DNA of 64,000 bases from Nageia nagi (GCA_050084985.1 JBITNC010000002.1:6200001-6264000); one strand, 5' to 3'; numbered from the stretch's first letter, positions 11,026 to 23,085 are shown. A program made the numbers and translations. The notes: a model not told the origin generated them from the sequence alone.

Positions 11026-11900
11026 GGACTTATGATGATCTTAAGACATATAACATAGATGTCATTCAACACACGATTGAGCTTGAACCAGAGGTCAAAC
11101 CATACAAGCAAAAATAAAGACTAGTCAACCCAAAAATAGAGGAAGCCATGAAGTAAGAGTTAATCAAGCTTCTTGATTCAAAAATTATTTATCCTATGAA
11201 GCATTCTTCATAGGTTGCAAATGTAGTTCCTGTTAGAAAGAAAAATGAAGAAATCTAGTTTCTTTTAGAAAGAAAAGTGGAGAAATCTAGTTCCTGTTAG
11301 AAAGAAAAGTGGAAAAAAATTATTTATCTTATCAAGCATTCTTCTTAGATTGCAAATCAATTTCTTATTAGAAACAAAAGTGGTGAAATTAGACTCTATG
11401 TTGATTTCAAAAATTTGAATAAAGTGTCTTTTAAAGATAATTAAACTCTCCATCCTATGGAGCAGATCCTGCATGTAGTAGCCAGAGCTTGCTATTTTTC
11501 AATGATTAATGGTTACTCAAGGTTTAAATAGATTTGGGTGAAAGATGAAGATCAATTCAAAATTGCATTTACAACTAAATGGGGTACATTTGCTTTTCAA
11601 AGAATGCCATTTGGTCTTTTTAATACAGAAGCTACCTTTCAAAGAGCCATAGATCATACATTTGATGAGCTAATAAATAATATTATATTGATCTATCTAG
11701 ATGAATTGGAACATCTAAAAGAGGTCTTTAAAATATGCATGAAATTTGGCATTTTAATAAATCCAAAAAATCAATTTTTATCGTCAACCAAAGAAAGTTA
11801 CTTGGTCATATTATCTTAAAAGGGAGACTAGCAATTGATCTAGATAGAGTAGAAGCTATAGAAGCATTGCCACTCCCCTTTAACAAGAAGGCCTTATAGT
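11026..11900 (+). pseudogene. Reverse transcriptase, unit 1
   Basis: Starts with AWTYDDLKTYNIDVIQHTIE and EVKPYKQK, then ANVVPVRKK, MINGYSRF, KDEDQFKIAFTTKWGTFAFQ and RMPFGLFNTEATFQRAID, the standard Tat RT blocks. The catalytic YLDD motif is broken: a 33-bp in-frame deletion relative to unit 2 turns it into YLDELEHL, near 11695. The VRKKSG block is locally triplicated near 11225-11365, with stops. RT makes the cDNA in virus-like particles; this copy cannot. Confidence 0.8.
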
Positions 11901-12330
11901 CATTCCTTGGTCAAATTAAGTTTTTTAGATAATTTATCAATATTTTTTCAAAGATTATATCTCCAATCACTTCAATGCTAAAGAAAGATGTATTTTCTTA
12001 GTCATATGAAGCAAAATTTGCCTTCAAAGAAATAAAAAAGACTATAATAGAAGCTCTTGTGCTTAAAAATCTTGATATGTTAAAAGATTTAATCATGTAT
12101 GCACATGGACCAGATAGGAGCATTGCCACAATTCTTGCACAAAAGGATGACAACAATGAAGAACATTCAATTGCCTTTTATAGTCAAATATTACATCAAC
12201 ACCAAAAAAGGTACTCATTTAGTGAAAAGCAAGTGCTTTTTATAATGAAAGGGCTTAAAAAATTCAAGCATTATGTTTCCAATAATAGAATCCTTGTCTT
12301 TCTATCCATTTAGATGTAAGAAATTATATT
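11901..12330 (+). pseudogene. RNase H (downstream of RT), unit 1
   Basis: Contains the connection region SFLGQIKFFR*FINIFSKI, a DMLKDLIMYAHGPDRSIATI segment where family members carry catalytic Asp residues, then EHSIAFYSQILHQHQKRYSF and SEKQVLFIMKGLKKFKHYV. This is the normal gypsy RNase H arrangement after RT. It is broken by a stop at 12311-12313 and by others upstream. Confidence 0.75.
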
Positions 12331-12751
12331 ATACAAGGAGATCTAGGTGAAGGAAAGGTTGGTTAGATCACTAAAATAATGAAATATGCCATAGAAATTA
12401 AGCTAACCAAACTAATCAGAGGTAGGGCTCCTTGTAAAAATATAGCTGAAGCTTCACATATGATTGCTCTTATGGAAGATGAATAGCAACTAAATCAAGA
12501 AAGTGATTCGATTAAAAAAATCATGATTTATTTCCAAACTAGTAAGTGCCCTAAAGCTCTAGATAGATTTCAAAGAAGAAGATTCAAGTTGCATGCCCTC
12601 AAGTTTATCATGATATATGACCATTTGTATAGAAAAATTATTGATCAAACCCTACTTAGATGTGTGACTCAAGATGAATCCCATAGAAAATTGCATGAAT
12701 TTCATTATGGATTCTCTGGCAGGCATTATACTGGACCAATTATATTTCAGG
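12331..12751 (+). pseudogene. Integrase N-terminal fragment, unit 1
   Basis: Ends with HALKFIMIYDHLYRKIIDQT, LLRCVTQDES and LHEFHYGFSGRHYTGPIIFQ, the histidine part of the integrase zinc domain. Homology stops there, just before where the CxxC half and the catalytic core should be. Within a few bases LTR-type sequence begins. The core, C-terminus, polypurine tract and U3 start are all missing, and the same cut occurs in unit 2 at about 19608. Confidence 0.75.
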
Positions 12752-14560
12752 ATACTTAAGAGAATTGTAAAGAATACTTAAGAATTATGTAAATAGCAAT
12801 GTCCAAGAGTTCTATTTATTCCTCTAGAGTGTTTGGGAATTGTTGACACAAGTGTCCAAGACTTTCATAAATTCAGATCCAAGACATCAAATAGAGCCTA
12901 TCGATTCTGAGAGATGATATCATAGTTTTTGATTAAAATTAGTGGGTCTCAGAACAAGTAATGGTGGGTAAAGATTTTTGAAGATCATCAATAGAGCCCA
13001 TCAATTTTGAGTTATGAAATCATAATTTTTGAGTGAAATTAGCAAGTCCTAAAATAAGCAATGGCGGGTGAAGATTTTTGAAGATCATCAATAGAGCCCA
13101 CCAATTCTAAGTGATGATGTCATAATGTTTGAATGAAATCAGTAGGTATCAAAATAAGTAATGGTGAGTGAATATTTTTGAAAATCATCAACAAAGCTCA
13201 TCAATTCTGAGTAATGATGTCATAATGTTTTAGTGAAATCAACAGGTCCCAAAATAAGCAATGGTAGGTGAAGATTTTTGAAGATCATCAATAGAGCTTA
13301 CTAATTTTGAGTGATGATGTCATAATTTTTGATTAAAATCAATGGTTCATGAAAGAGTTAGATCATCTACAAAGCCTAGATGAAGAACATAGAACTACTA
13401 AGCAAAGGTAAGAGTAATGCATAAGAAGGAACACTAGGTCCACTTCATCTTAAGTGTTTGATCCTTGAGGCCTTGTTAATGTGTCAATTCCAACTCATCC
13501 ACATAACATTGATAGTTTCTTCTTGAACCAAGTTAACATAATGTATATCAACTACCATTACTCTAATTACTAAATTGCAAAAAAGTAGATAGCATTTGAT
13601 AGAGCATAGTATCAAATTGTACCCATCAATTTGTAGTCAAATAATTACTCAAATAGCTATAGTGCTATCTCTAATCAGCTACAGGGTTGAAGAAGGAGCA
13701 ATCAATGACATGTCAAAAAGATTGCAACTTTATGGACATGGTTGTTCAGAAATTGCAAATTCTCATATAGTCATGTTGTTGGTGCTTATTCACTATGTAA
13801 TCTAACATAGTTGTAGTATTTATGTAAATAGTGCTATTTTAGTTATTTCATTCAATGCTAGCAATTATGTATATTAATGAAACCCAACCACCCAAGAAGG
13901 GGGGAAGTTGTATAAATAGCTAACTCTTAGAGATCAAAAAGCTTGAACATTTTACCAAATTTGCCCAAATTTGTAAGATCTATTCACATATGATAATACA
14001 AATAGATAATGCTTTGCTTTCTTGCAACAAAATGGCTATTTATTGGTTTTGTGGATGTTATGTGTGAAATGTTTTCTTCAAATTATGGTTGTGTATTATG
14101 ATTGCAAGATCTCAAGTACAAGATAGTTTTCTATTCTTAATTTATATGGATTGCTGCCTATGCTATAATGCTCAGGTTGTATATTTCTTATTTTAGATTT
14201 TTTATTTACTTGTCTCTTTCCTGTAACACTTTATCTTTTTATTTCTTTCTTCTTACTTTTAACCTTTAATACAGATAGGAACCGACCTATAAATTGGAGA
14301 TTGAGAAAAAAACTAACATGAGTGCATCCCCACCACCTTTTGCTCTTTTAAGGAACCTACAATTGTGAGTAATGGAGAACATGACCAGACCAAACCCTTT
14401 GAGATCATGCTATACCAATCAATAGCAAAAAGTTTCATTTTTGGCATGCTCAATGGGATGCGAGCTAAATTCCATATTTAGTAGGTGTAGTTAGGCCTAA
14501 TAGCCTTATCTGGTGGGCTTAATTAAATCCTTCAAGATTATAAAGTTCTTTTAACCTTAT
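12752..14560 (+). repeat. LTR2 of the tandem gypsy array (5'-truncated)
   Basis: Closely matches LTR1 from 5842 on, including the ACACAAGTGTCCAAGACTTT block, the 100-bp repeats, the TATAAATAG box at 13911-13919 and the leader up to the primer binding site at 14561. It lacks the first part of U3 and joins integrase directly. It serves as the 3' LTR of unit 1 and the 5' LTR of unit 2. Confidence 0.8.
12887..13345 (+). repeat. 100-bp tandem repeat in LTR2
   Basis: Same 100-bp monomer as in LTR1, with phase marks at about 12913, 13013, 13113, 13213 and 13313. The monomers align copy by copy with those of LTR3 better than with each other. Confidence 0.85.
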
Positions 14561-14573
14561 TGGTGACTTTGCT
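14561..14573 (+). other. Primer-binding-site-like sequence, unit 2
   Basis: TGGTGACTTTGCT, the counterpart of 7675-7687 with a further C-to-T change. Confidence 0.45.
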
Positions 14574-14597
14574 ATCAACTAGTTAATGTTTTGAAAC

Positions 14598-16214
14598 TTG
14601 ACACCTCTAGAATGCAGATTAACTAGAACCAGTGCCAAAAATTCCCTTAGACAACCTAGATTTCAAGAGTTGTCAGTTCCTCATAGGAGGACTAGGAAAA
14701 CAATTTCTTGGATTATGTCTCCTTTGGTCCCTTTAAGGGAAATCCAATTATTAGTTGTATTTGAATCAATCCCAGAAAAGCCTTTGTCTACTACACATTC
14801 TCCAAGTATAGCTCAACTAGCAGATTTTTTTGCCTAAAATAATAGTCATCCTTTGGTTGTTGCTGCTAAATCATCTCCTATACCATAAGCAGCTTTCAAA
14901 GTTTTACCTAAGTATGATGGCTTTAAAAATATGCCATATGAACATTGTTAAGACTTATCTTTTTTGGCTTCAAGCTTTGATATAAAAATGAAACCATGAT
15001 GACTAGGTTACTGTCATACTCTTTTGAAGGCAAAGCAACCGAGTGGTTTAGAACTCTTACCCCCCAATATATAAATTCATGGAAAGAGTTATGTTAGGTT
15101 TTAATTAAAATATTTGTTGTAGATGGTGATGATAGCATGTTTCTAAGCCTCATAGCATTTATCAAATGACATCCTCATGAATCCATTAATGATTTCAATA
15201 TCAGATTTGAAAGAACATGGAAGTCCATACCAACAAGGATTAGACCAACAGATGCATAAGCTCTAGTGTATTACAAGAAAGCTTTTCTTCCTAACCTCAA
15301 TATGTTTATTATTATGTTAGGAGATACATTTCCCCATGTTTACCAAATAACAAAAAATTACAAAACATACCCTGATATCCTCTAGTAAAATACAGCCTAA
15401 AATAATCAAGCCTTTATTTTTGAATTTGCCTCCTAAATAGGCTCCACAAATAGGTCACCTTGGAGTTTTGGCCTTACCACCTCCTCTCAAACCTATTGTC
15501 CAAAATTAAGTTACCAACATTACCTGATCTTGCATCCACAAGTGTTGGTACTGAACCTAAATCTCAAGAAGAGGAAAGAATAAGGTAGTTAGAGGTAACT
15601 ATTAGGAATCTAACTAATAAGTTCACTATGAAAGAAAGGTAGAATCATGGTTTTCATTATAGAATATATGGTAATCATTATCAACCAAGATTTTAGCCCA
15701 AGGTCAACCAGCTAGAATAGATAAATCCTCTTAAAATAATTGAAAATTTTGTTATGACTAATTCTATAGATAGTGCTACCTTGGGCATTGCAGGATGGTG
15801 TTCACTATGTTCAACTCTTCATTTTCCAAATTCATGTGCAATGTATCAACATTAGTACTTGGGCTTACATTCAAACTAGATCATAGAACTTGCATCAAAT
15901 CTTGTTGTTGATCTCATAATGGTGAACTTTTGGCTTTTGGGATATGCTAGAGAATAAGCAAATTATTTCAAACTAGAGCAACTTCTTTAGCAGTTCCATA
16001 GCAACCTTAAGCCACTCAGTAATATTGAGCATCCACTTAAGTGCAACCTAAACCTAAGAAAGCTAAGGCTCCTTTAGCTCAACATCAGAACCAACATCAT
16101 TAAGTTCCATTTAATCTAGTTATTATTCAATCAAATTCAAGTACTAATGCCCCAAACAAAACAAACCCTGTTGCAACTAGAAAAGAAGTTCTAAAGAAAG
16201 AAAAATCTAGTACA
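14598..16214 (+). pseudogene. Gag of tandem gypsy unit 2
   Basis: Counterpart of 7712-9330. The start codon is TTG instead of the ATG kept in unit 1. The first 79 codons are open (TPLECRLTRTSAKNSLRQPR...), then stops appear. Capsid blocks are visible near 14960-15250 (TRLLSYSFEGKATEWFRTLT and FNIRFERTWKSIPTRIRPTD). Sequence between the units is highly similar by eye and differs mainly by transitions and small indels. Confidence 0.7.
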
Positions 16215-16866
16215 TTGAGATATCCTTTCATTACTGATTATTATAAAAAAAAAGCTACTCAATATTTTAGAACATATCAACAAGTGAAACCAAGTAATTC
16301 CATCCCATATGCTCCATACAATATTATGGAAGAATTAAAGAAAACTCTTTTTAGGATCACTATGTTTGATGCATTAAAGATACCAGATCAATTAGATCTT
16401 TTGCAAGAAGCTTTGAAGTTAAGAAATAGTAAAAAAAGGGAAATGAAGAGAATCCTATCTATGCCATTTTTGAAGTTATCCTTCCAACTCCAATAGGTAC
16501 AACAAGACCCCCACCTTTCTATTTATCTCTGAGATTAGAAGGTTGGGTAGTGAACAATTGTATGATTGATACTGAAGTTGCAATAACTATGATCTTTAAA
16601 GCTGTTATAGATGAAATGAAGCTATATATTACAAGATGTATTGATGGTGTCATACAGTTATATTCTTCCTCAGTAGATGTAGTTGGTAGTGTTAAAGAAG
16701 TACAAATAACATTGATTACCTTCCTTGATATTTGTGTTGTCCAAGATATATTGTAGTTAATCTTCCACCTTTATTCAGAATATATCTTTCTAGAAAATTT
16801 ATTATCAAATTGGGAGGATACCTAGCCTTAGAATACAATCATTTTCTTCTTCTTTACCAAAATAAA
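16215..16866 (+). pseudogene. Gag/Pol linker and aspartic protease, unit 2
   Basis: Counterpart of 9331-9987. It opens with RYPFITDYYKKKATQYFRTY, is frameshifted near 16440 by a base change in the poly-purine run, and resumes with NNCMIDTEVAITMIFKAVID and DGVIQLYSSSVDVVGSVKEV. A one-base loss near 16748 shifts the end (LPPLFRIYLSRKF in another frame). The catalytic triad again reads Asp-Thr-Glu rather than Asp-Thr-Gly. Confidence 0.75.
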
Positions 16867-17104
16867 TAGGTAAAAATTATGAATGAAGGCACCAAAACTA
16901 TCCATCTCAAAAGGACCAATGAACAAAACTATATGAATGATCCATAACTAGTGAAAGTATTTGAATGTGACATACTAAGGGAATCACTAATAACAACTGA
17001 AGTTTTTTTAGTAAATGATCTGAATTATTAGATCATGGATGCTAGCATAGAAAATTATTATTTATATGAGAAAACTTAGCCAATCTCAATCACTTCTGAT
17101 AAAG

Positions 17105-17540
17105 AACATGATATATGGACAATGTATTTTGATGGTTCTTGATGTAAACATGGATGTGGAGCTAGAGTGGTCTCAAATCTTCTAAGGGAACTACCAAAAG
17201 ATTCTCTTTTTGATTCACATAGACTTATACAAACAATGCTGCTAAATATGAAGCCCTTTATTTAGGGTTATCTAAAGTAATTAGTATAAGCATCAGATGC
17301 TTGATTATCCATGGTGATTTTGAATTGGTCATCAAGTAGGTCAGAAATCAGATCAATGCAAAACATCATCATTTGAAAAACTACAAGAATAGAGTGTGGA
17401 ATTTATTGGAGTCATTTCTGGTTATCAATTTTATATCTATTCCTATAAGGCACAACCAAATAGCTAATACACTTATTGGAAGAGGGACACGTTATAATCT
17501 TGCTCATTATAAAAGAGGAGTTCTTGGAGTTAAAGTTTAG
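17105..17540 (+). pseudogene. Extra RNase H domain upstream of RT, unit 2
   Basis: Counterpart of 10230-10660, with YFDGS, a stop, CKHGCGARVVSNLL and later IHGDFELVIK and IANTLIGRG. The expected catalytic Glu motif AEYEAL reads AKYEAL here, so the decay differs from that in unit 1. The placement before RT is the same. Confidence 0.65.
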
Positions 17541-17899
17541 TGTAGACCTTCAATACCTGATGTTGCAAACTTTTGGCAAGTATTTGACTTCGATGAGCAT
17601 ATTATGAACTTCCTCATGGATGAAGTAGTAGTTCACACTTTTGGTACTCAAGAAATGCCTGATTATTTATAAGAATCAAATGTCATTCAACTCAAAAATA
17701 ATGTTACACCAAAAAGATTGCTCTCTTTTGAATTATTATTTGATTCAAAAGATATCCTAAAAGCTAAGTCTTCGATCATCTTGAAGGAGAATTATGTTGA
17801 GCTATAAGTAGAACCTAGAAAGTATATTAAAATTGGTTTAGAGTGTTTTGATACAAAAAAAGCTATTATGTATCATATTTATCATAAGTTTTCCTAAGT

Positions 17900-18750
17900 A
17901 ATTACCTAGACTTATGATGATCTTAAGACATATAACATAGATTTCATTCAACACACGATTGAGCTTGAACCAAAGGTCAAACCATACAAGTAAAAATAAA
18001 GACTAGTCAACCCAAAAATAGAGGAAGCTATGAAGTAAGAGTTAATCAAGCTTCTTGATTCAAAAATTATTTATCCTATGAAGCATTATTATTAGGTTGT
18101 AAATATAGTTCCTCTTAGAAAGAAAAGTGGAAAAAAATTATTTATCTTATCAAGCATTCTTCTTAGATTGCAAATCAAGTTCTTGTTAGAAAGAAAAGTG
18201 GTGAAATTAGACTCTATGTTGATTTCAAAAATTTGAGTAAAGTGTCTTTTAAAGATAATTAAACTCTTCCTCCTATGGAGTAGATCCTACATGTAGTAGC
18301 TAAAGCTTGCTATTTTTCAATGATTAATGGTTACTCAAGGTTTAACTAGATTTGGGTGAAAGATGAAGATCAATTCAAAATTGCATTTACAACTAAATGG
18401 GGGACATTTTGTTTTCAAATAATTCCATTTGGTCTTTCTAATACAGAATCTACCTTTCAAAGAGCCATGGATCATGCATTTGATGAGCTAATAAATAATA
18501 TTATATTGATCTATCTAGATGATATCATAGTCTTCTCAAAGAGTAGAAGTGATCACTTGGAACATCTAAAAGAGGTCTTTGAAAGATGCATGAAATTTGA
18601 CATTTTAATAAATCCAAAAAAATTAATTTTTATGGTCAACCAAGGAAAGTTACTTGGCCATATTATCTTAAAAGGGAGATTAGCAATTGATCTAGATAGA
18701 GTAGAAGCTATAGAAGCATTGCCACTCCCCTTTAACAAGAAGGCCTTATA
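17900..18750 (+). pseudogene. Reverse transcriptase, unit 2
   Basis: The best-preserved RT of the array. The open stretch 18356-18751 holds KDEDQFKIAFTTKWGTFCFQ, PFGLSNTESTFQRAMDHAFD, ILIYLDDIIVFSKSRSDHLE and LINPKKLIFMVNQGKLLGHI. The YLDD catalytic motif is intact. Upstream parts carry stops (for example after SVFKDN near 18261). The copy is a useful reference for defects private to unit 1. Confidence 0.85.
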
Positions 18751-19175
18751 GTCATTCCTTGGTCAAATTAATCTTTTTAGATAATTTATCAATAATTTTT
18801 CAAAGATTATATCTCCAATCACTTCAATGCTAAAGAAATATGTTGTATTTTCTTGATCATATGAAGCAAAAGTTGCCTTCAAAGAAATAAAAAAGGCTAT
18901 AATAGAAGCTCTTGTGCTTAAAAATCTTGATATGTTAAAAGATTTCATCATGTATGCACATGGAGCAAATAGGAGCATTTCCATAATTCTTACACAAAAG
19001 GATGACAACAATGAAGAACATTCAATTACCTTTTATAGTCAAACACTACATCAACACCAAAAAAGGTACTCATTTATTTAAAATCAAGTGTTTTTCATAA
19101 TGAAAGGGCTTAAAAAATTCAAGCATTATGTTTTCCATAATAGAATCCTTGTATTTACTATCCATCCAGATGTAA
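18751..19175 (+). pseudogene. RNase H (downstream of RT), unit 2
   Basis: Follows RT through SFLGQINLFR. It shows a DMLKDFIMYAHGANRSISII segment and then EHSITFYSQTLHQHQKRYSF and KGLKKFKHYVFHNRILVFTI. Stops at 18748-18750 and near 19078 break it. Confidence 0.7.
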
Positions 19176-19608
19176 GAAAATATATTATACAAGGAGATTT
19201 AGGTGAAGGAAAGGTTGGTTGGATCACTAAAATAATGAAATATGACATAGAAATTAAGCTAACCAAACTAATCAGAGGTGGGGCTCTTTGTAAAAATATA
19301 GCTAAAGCTTCACATATGATTGCTCTTATGGAAGATGAATATCAACTAAATCAAGAAAGTGATTGGATTAAAAAAATCATTATTTATTTCCAAACTAGTA
19401 AGTGCCCTAAAGCTCTGGATATATTTCAAAGAAGAAGATTCAAGTTGCATTCCCTCAAGTTTATCATGATAGATGACCATTTGTATAGAAAAATTATTGA
19501 TCAAACCCTACTTAGATGTGTGACTCAAGATGAATCCCATAGAATATTGCATGAATTTCATTATGGATTCTCTGGCAGGCATTATAGTGGACCAATTATA
19601 TTTCAGGA
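19176..19608 (+). pseudogene. Integrase N-terminal fragment, unit 2
   Basis: Open reading continues through KYDIEIKLTKLIRGGALCKN, SLKFIMIDDHLYRKIIDQTL and ILHEFHYGFSGRHYSGPIIF, then passes into LTR sequence at the same base context as in unit 1 (TATATTTCAG followed by GATACT). No integrase core remains. Confidence 0.75.
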
Positions 19609-21287
19609 TACTCAAGAGAATTGTAAAGAATACTTAAGAATTATGTAAATAGCAATGTCCAAGAGTTATATTTATTCCTCTAGAGTGTTTGGGAATTGTT
19701 GACACAAGTGTCCAAGACTTTCATAAATTCATATCTAAGACATGAAATAGAGCCTGTCGATTCTGAGAGATGATATCATAGTTTTTGATTGAAATTAATG
19801 GGTTTCAAAACAAGTAATGGTGGGTAAAGATTTTTGAAGATCATTAATAGAGCCCATCAATTTTGAGTGATGAAATCATAATTTTTGAGTGAAATTAGCA
19901 AGTCCTAAAATAAGCAATGGCAGGTGAAGATTTTTGAAGATCATCAATAGAGCCCACCAATTCTAAGTGATGATGTCATAATGTTTGAATGAAATCAGTA
20001 GGTATCAAAATAAGTAATGGTGAGTGAATATTTTTGAAAATCATCAACAAAGCTCATCAATTCTGAGTAATGATGTCATAATGTTTTAGTGAAATCAACA
20101 GGTCCCAAAATAAGCAATGGTAGGTGAATATTTTTTAAGATCATCAATAGAGCTTACTAATTTTGAGTGATAATGTAATAATTTTTGATTAAAATCAATG
20201 GGTCATGAAAGAGTTAGATCATCTACAAAGCCTAGATGAAGAACATAGAACTACTAAGCAAAGGTAAGAGTAATGCATAAGAAGGAACACCTAGGTCCAC
20301 TTCATCTTAAGTGTTTCATCCTCGAGGCCCTATTAATGTGTCGATACCAACTCATCTCCACATAACATTGATAGTTTCTTCTTGAACCAAGTTAACATAA
20401 TGTATATCAACTACCATTACTCTGATTACTAAATTACAAAAAAGTAGATAGCAGTTGATAGAGCATAGTATCGAATTGTACCCATCAATTTGTAGTCAAA
20501 TAATTACTCAAATAGCTATAGTGCTATCTCTAATCAGCTACAGGGCTGAAGAAGGAGCAATCAATGACATGTCAAAAAGATTGCAACTTTATGGACATGG
20601 TTGTTCAGAAATTGCAAATTCTCATATAGTCATGTTGTTGGTGCTTATTCACTATGTAATCTAACATAGTTGTAGTATTTATGTAAACAGTGCTATTTTA
20701 GTTGTTTCATTCAATGCTAGCAATTATGTATATTAATGAAACCCAACCACCCAAGAAGGGGGGAAGTTGTATAAATAGCTAACTCTTAGAGATCAAAAAG
20801 GTCAAACATTTTAGCAAATTTGCCCAAATTTGTAAGATCTATTCACATATGATAATACAAATAGATAATGCTTTGCTTTCTTGCAACAAAATGGCTATTT
20901 ATTGGTTTTGTGGATGTTATGTGTGAAATGTTTTCTTCAAATTATGGTTGTGTATTATGATTGCAAGATCTCAAGTACAAGATAGTTTGCTATTCTTAAT
21001 CTTGGATATGGATTGCTACCTATGCTATAATGCTCAGGTTGTATATTTCTTATTTTAGCTCTTTTTATTTACTTATCTCTTTTCTGTAACTCTTTATCTT
21101 TTCATTTCTTTCTTGTTATTTTTAACCTTGAATATAGATAGGAACTGACCTATAAATTGAAGATTGAGTAGAAAACTAACACGAGTGCATCCCCAACACC
21201 TTTTGCTCTTTCAAGTAACCTATCATTGCAAGTAGTGGAGAATATGACCAGACCAAACCCTTTGAGGTTACACTATACCAATCAATA
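19609..21287 (+). repeat. LTR3 of the tandem gypsy array (truncated at both ends)
   Basis: Third LTR, missing the U3 start as in LTR2. It also stops about 137 bp before the primer-binding site, at the equivalent of about 7538 in LTR1, where it abuts copia reverse transcriptase sequence. TATA box at 20770-20778. Confidence 0.8.
19743..20205 (+). repeat. 100-bp tandem repeat in LTR3
   Basis: Same monomer as in LTR1 and LTR2. The first phase mark is at 19769, then roughly every 100 bp, about 4.5 copies. Confidence 0.85.
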
Positions 21288-23085
21288 ATACCCACTTGTT
21301 AAATAAAGCCTTTTTACCTTGAGGTAACTTAACCAAATCCCAAGTTTATTTGTGAATTAAGGAATGCATCTCCTCGTTCATAAAAATCTCCCACTTATTC
21401 TTAGTTCCTATTTGTATTACTTCATCAAAATATTTTGGCTTTCCATAATTAGTATACAATACATAATACAGTATATGTGAATAACAATCGAGTTGCTTGC
21501 TTACCCTTGAAGATATTCTAACATCAACTTCTAGAGTTCATAGTTGTTTATGTTGAAGGTCACTTGATCCTTTTCCATTTTTTTCTCATTTCTATCATCA
21601 AGTATGATATGCTTAGAATCATCCTCTTTAACCCACAACATGTTTTTATACAAATACTTTTCGTTAAAATGACATCTTTTCTTTTGATGAGTTTTTGAAT
21701 ATCACAATCCCATAACTTATATCCTAAACCATCAATTCCATATCCAATGAAATATCACTTTAGGGACTTAGCATTTAGCTTAGTTATATTTTTTTATCAA
21801 TATCAATAAAACCCTCATACCCAAATATATTAAGAAAGGAATAATTGATAGTTTTACCTTTCCATGCCTCTTCCATAATTATGCCATCCAATGCACTATA
21901 TAGTCCCATATTAATTAAGTAAAAAATAATATCAATATCTAACATTACCCTACAATTGTAAGGGTAAACTAACATGCAACATCATACACCTTGCATACTC
22001 CATTATAGTTATGCTCATTCTCTCTAAATCCCATTGTGTTGGGGTGTCCTTAGAACCATTTTTATTCTCCAAATTCCATTGAGTGAATAATAGTTGTCAA
22101 AATCATTGTTGTAGTACTCTCCTCCATTATTCAATTTGAGAACTTTACTTTCTTACCTGACTCATTCTCAACCAAGGATTTCCATTTCTTAAAGTATTAA
22201 ATAAATAAAATTTATTTCCTATGCAATAAAATTTTATCTTTCTAGTTGCATCATCAACAAAAGTCACATAGTAGGAAGAGATATCAAGAGATTTTACTTG
22301 AGCTAGGCCCCAAACATCCATATGCATGTGCTCTAATTTATTCTTCTTTTTCTCTTTCCCAACCTTGAGGAATATCACCCTCTTCTATTGTCCATATATA
22401 CAATATTCACAAAACCCCAATTCAATTCATTTTAAATTTGGAAATAACTTCCTTGAATGAATAATTTTTATACCCTTCTCACTCATATGACCAAGTTTGT
22501 GATGCCACAAAGTTGTATCTTCACCTGTTGAGACTAAGTCTAAGGAGTAGTTAGATGTACTAGTAAGAAAATATAGCATACCAACCATCTTATCTTTAGC
22601 TACAACTATGGAACCTTTAGTCATTTTCCAAGCATGATTTCTAAATGCAACAATGTAGCCCTCACTATCAAGTTTGCTTTTTGAAATAAGGTTTCTCTTC
22701 AATTCTGGTATGTGCCTAGTCTCCTTAAGCACCCATTGACTCCTATTAGAAAATTTTATCATGATCTTTTCCATTTTCATAATTTTTCATGGTTGATCAT
22801 TGAACAATAATACATATCCAAAATCTCCTTGAATATTTTCTATAAATAATCTTTTTGAGAAGTGGCATGGAAAGAAGCACTAGAATATATAACCCAATAA
22901 TCATTTTATCAAGTGTATCAATGCATCTTGTAAAACATCACCACTAATATTAGTTTCTTGATTATTGTTATTCTTATTTTAATTACCTTCTTTTCCATCT
23001 GTTGTGGATTAACAATCCTTCTTTAAACATCTTTTTTTCCCTATAATACCATCACTCTCATTTACCTTTGGATTTAGATCAGTGT
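21288..23085 (-). pseudogene. Copia B pol remnant (protease, integrase, RT start)
   Basis: Minus-strand translation from right to left shows a protease-like SASFHATSQKDYL motif (near 22890), then RSQWVLKETRHIPELKRNLI and TTLWHHKLGHMSEKGIKIIH (the copia GAG-pre-integrase zinc domain). The integrase pieces LEHMHMDVWGLAQVKSLD, YYVTFVDDATRKIKFY and LKLNNGGEYYNN follow. The RT entry (MNEEMHSLIHK, stop, TWDLVKLPQGKKALFNKWV) comes last. The RT is cut off exactly at the junction with the gypsy array. Many stops and frameshifts make it non-functional. The gag half lies beyond insertion X, at 30633-31390. Confidence 0.75.
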
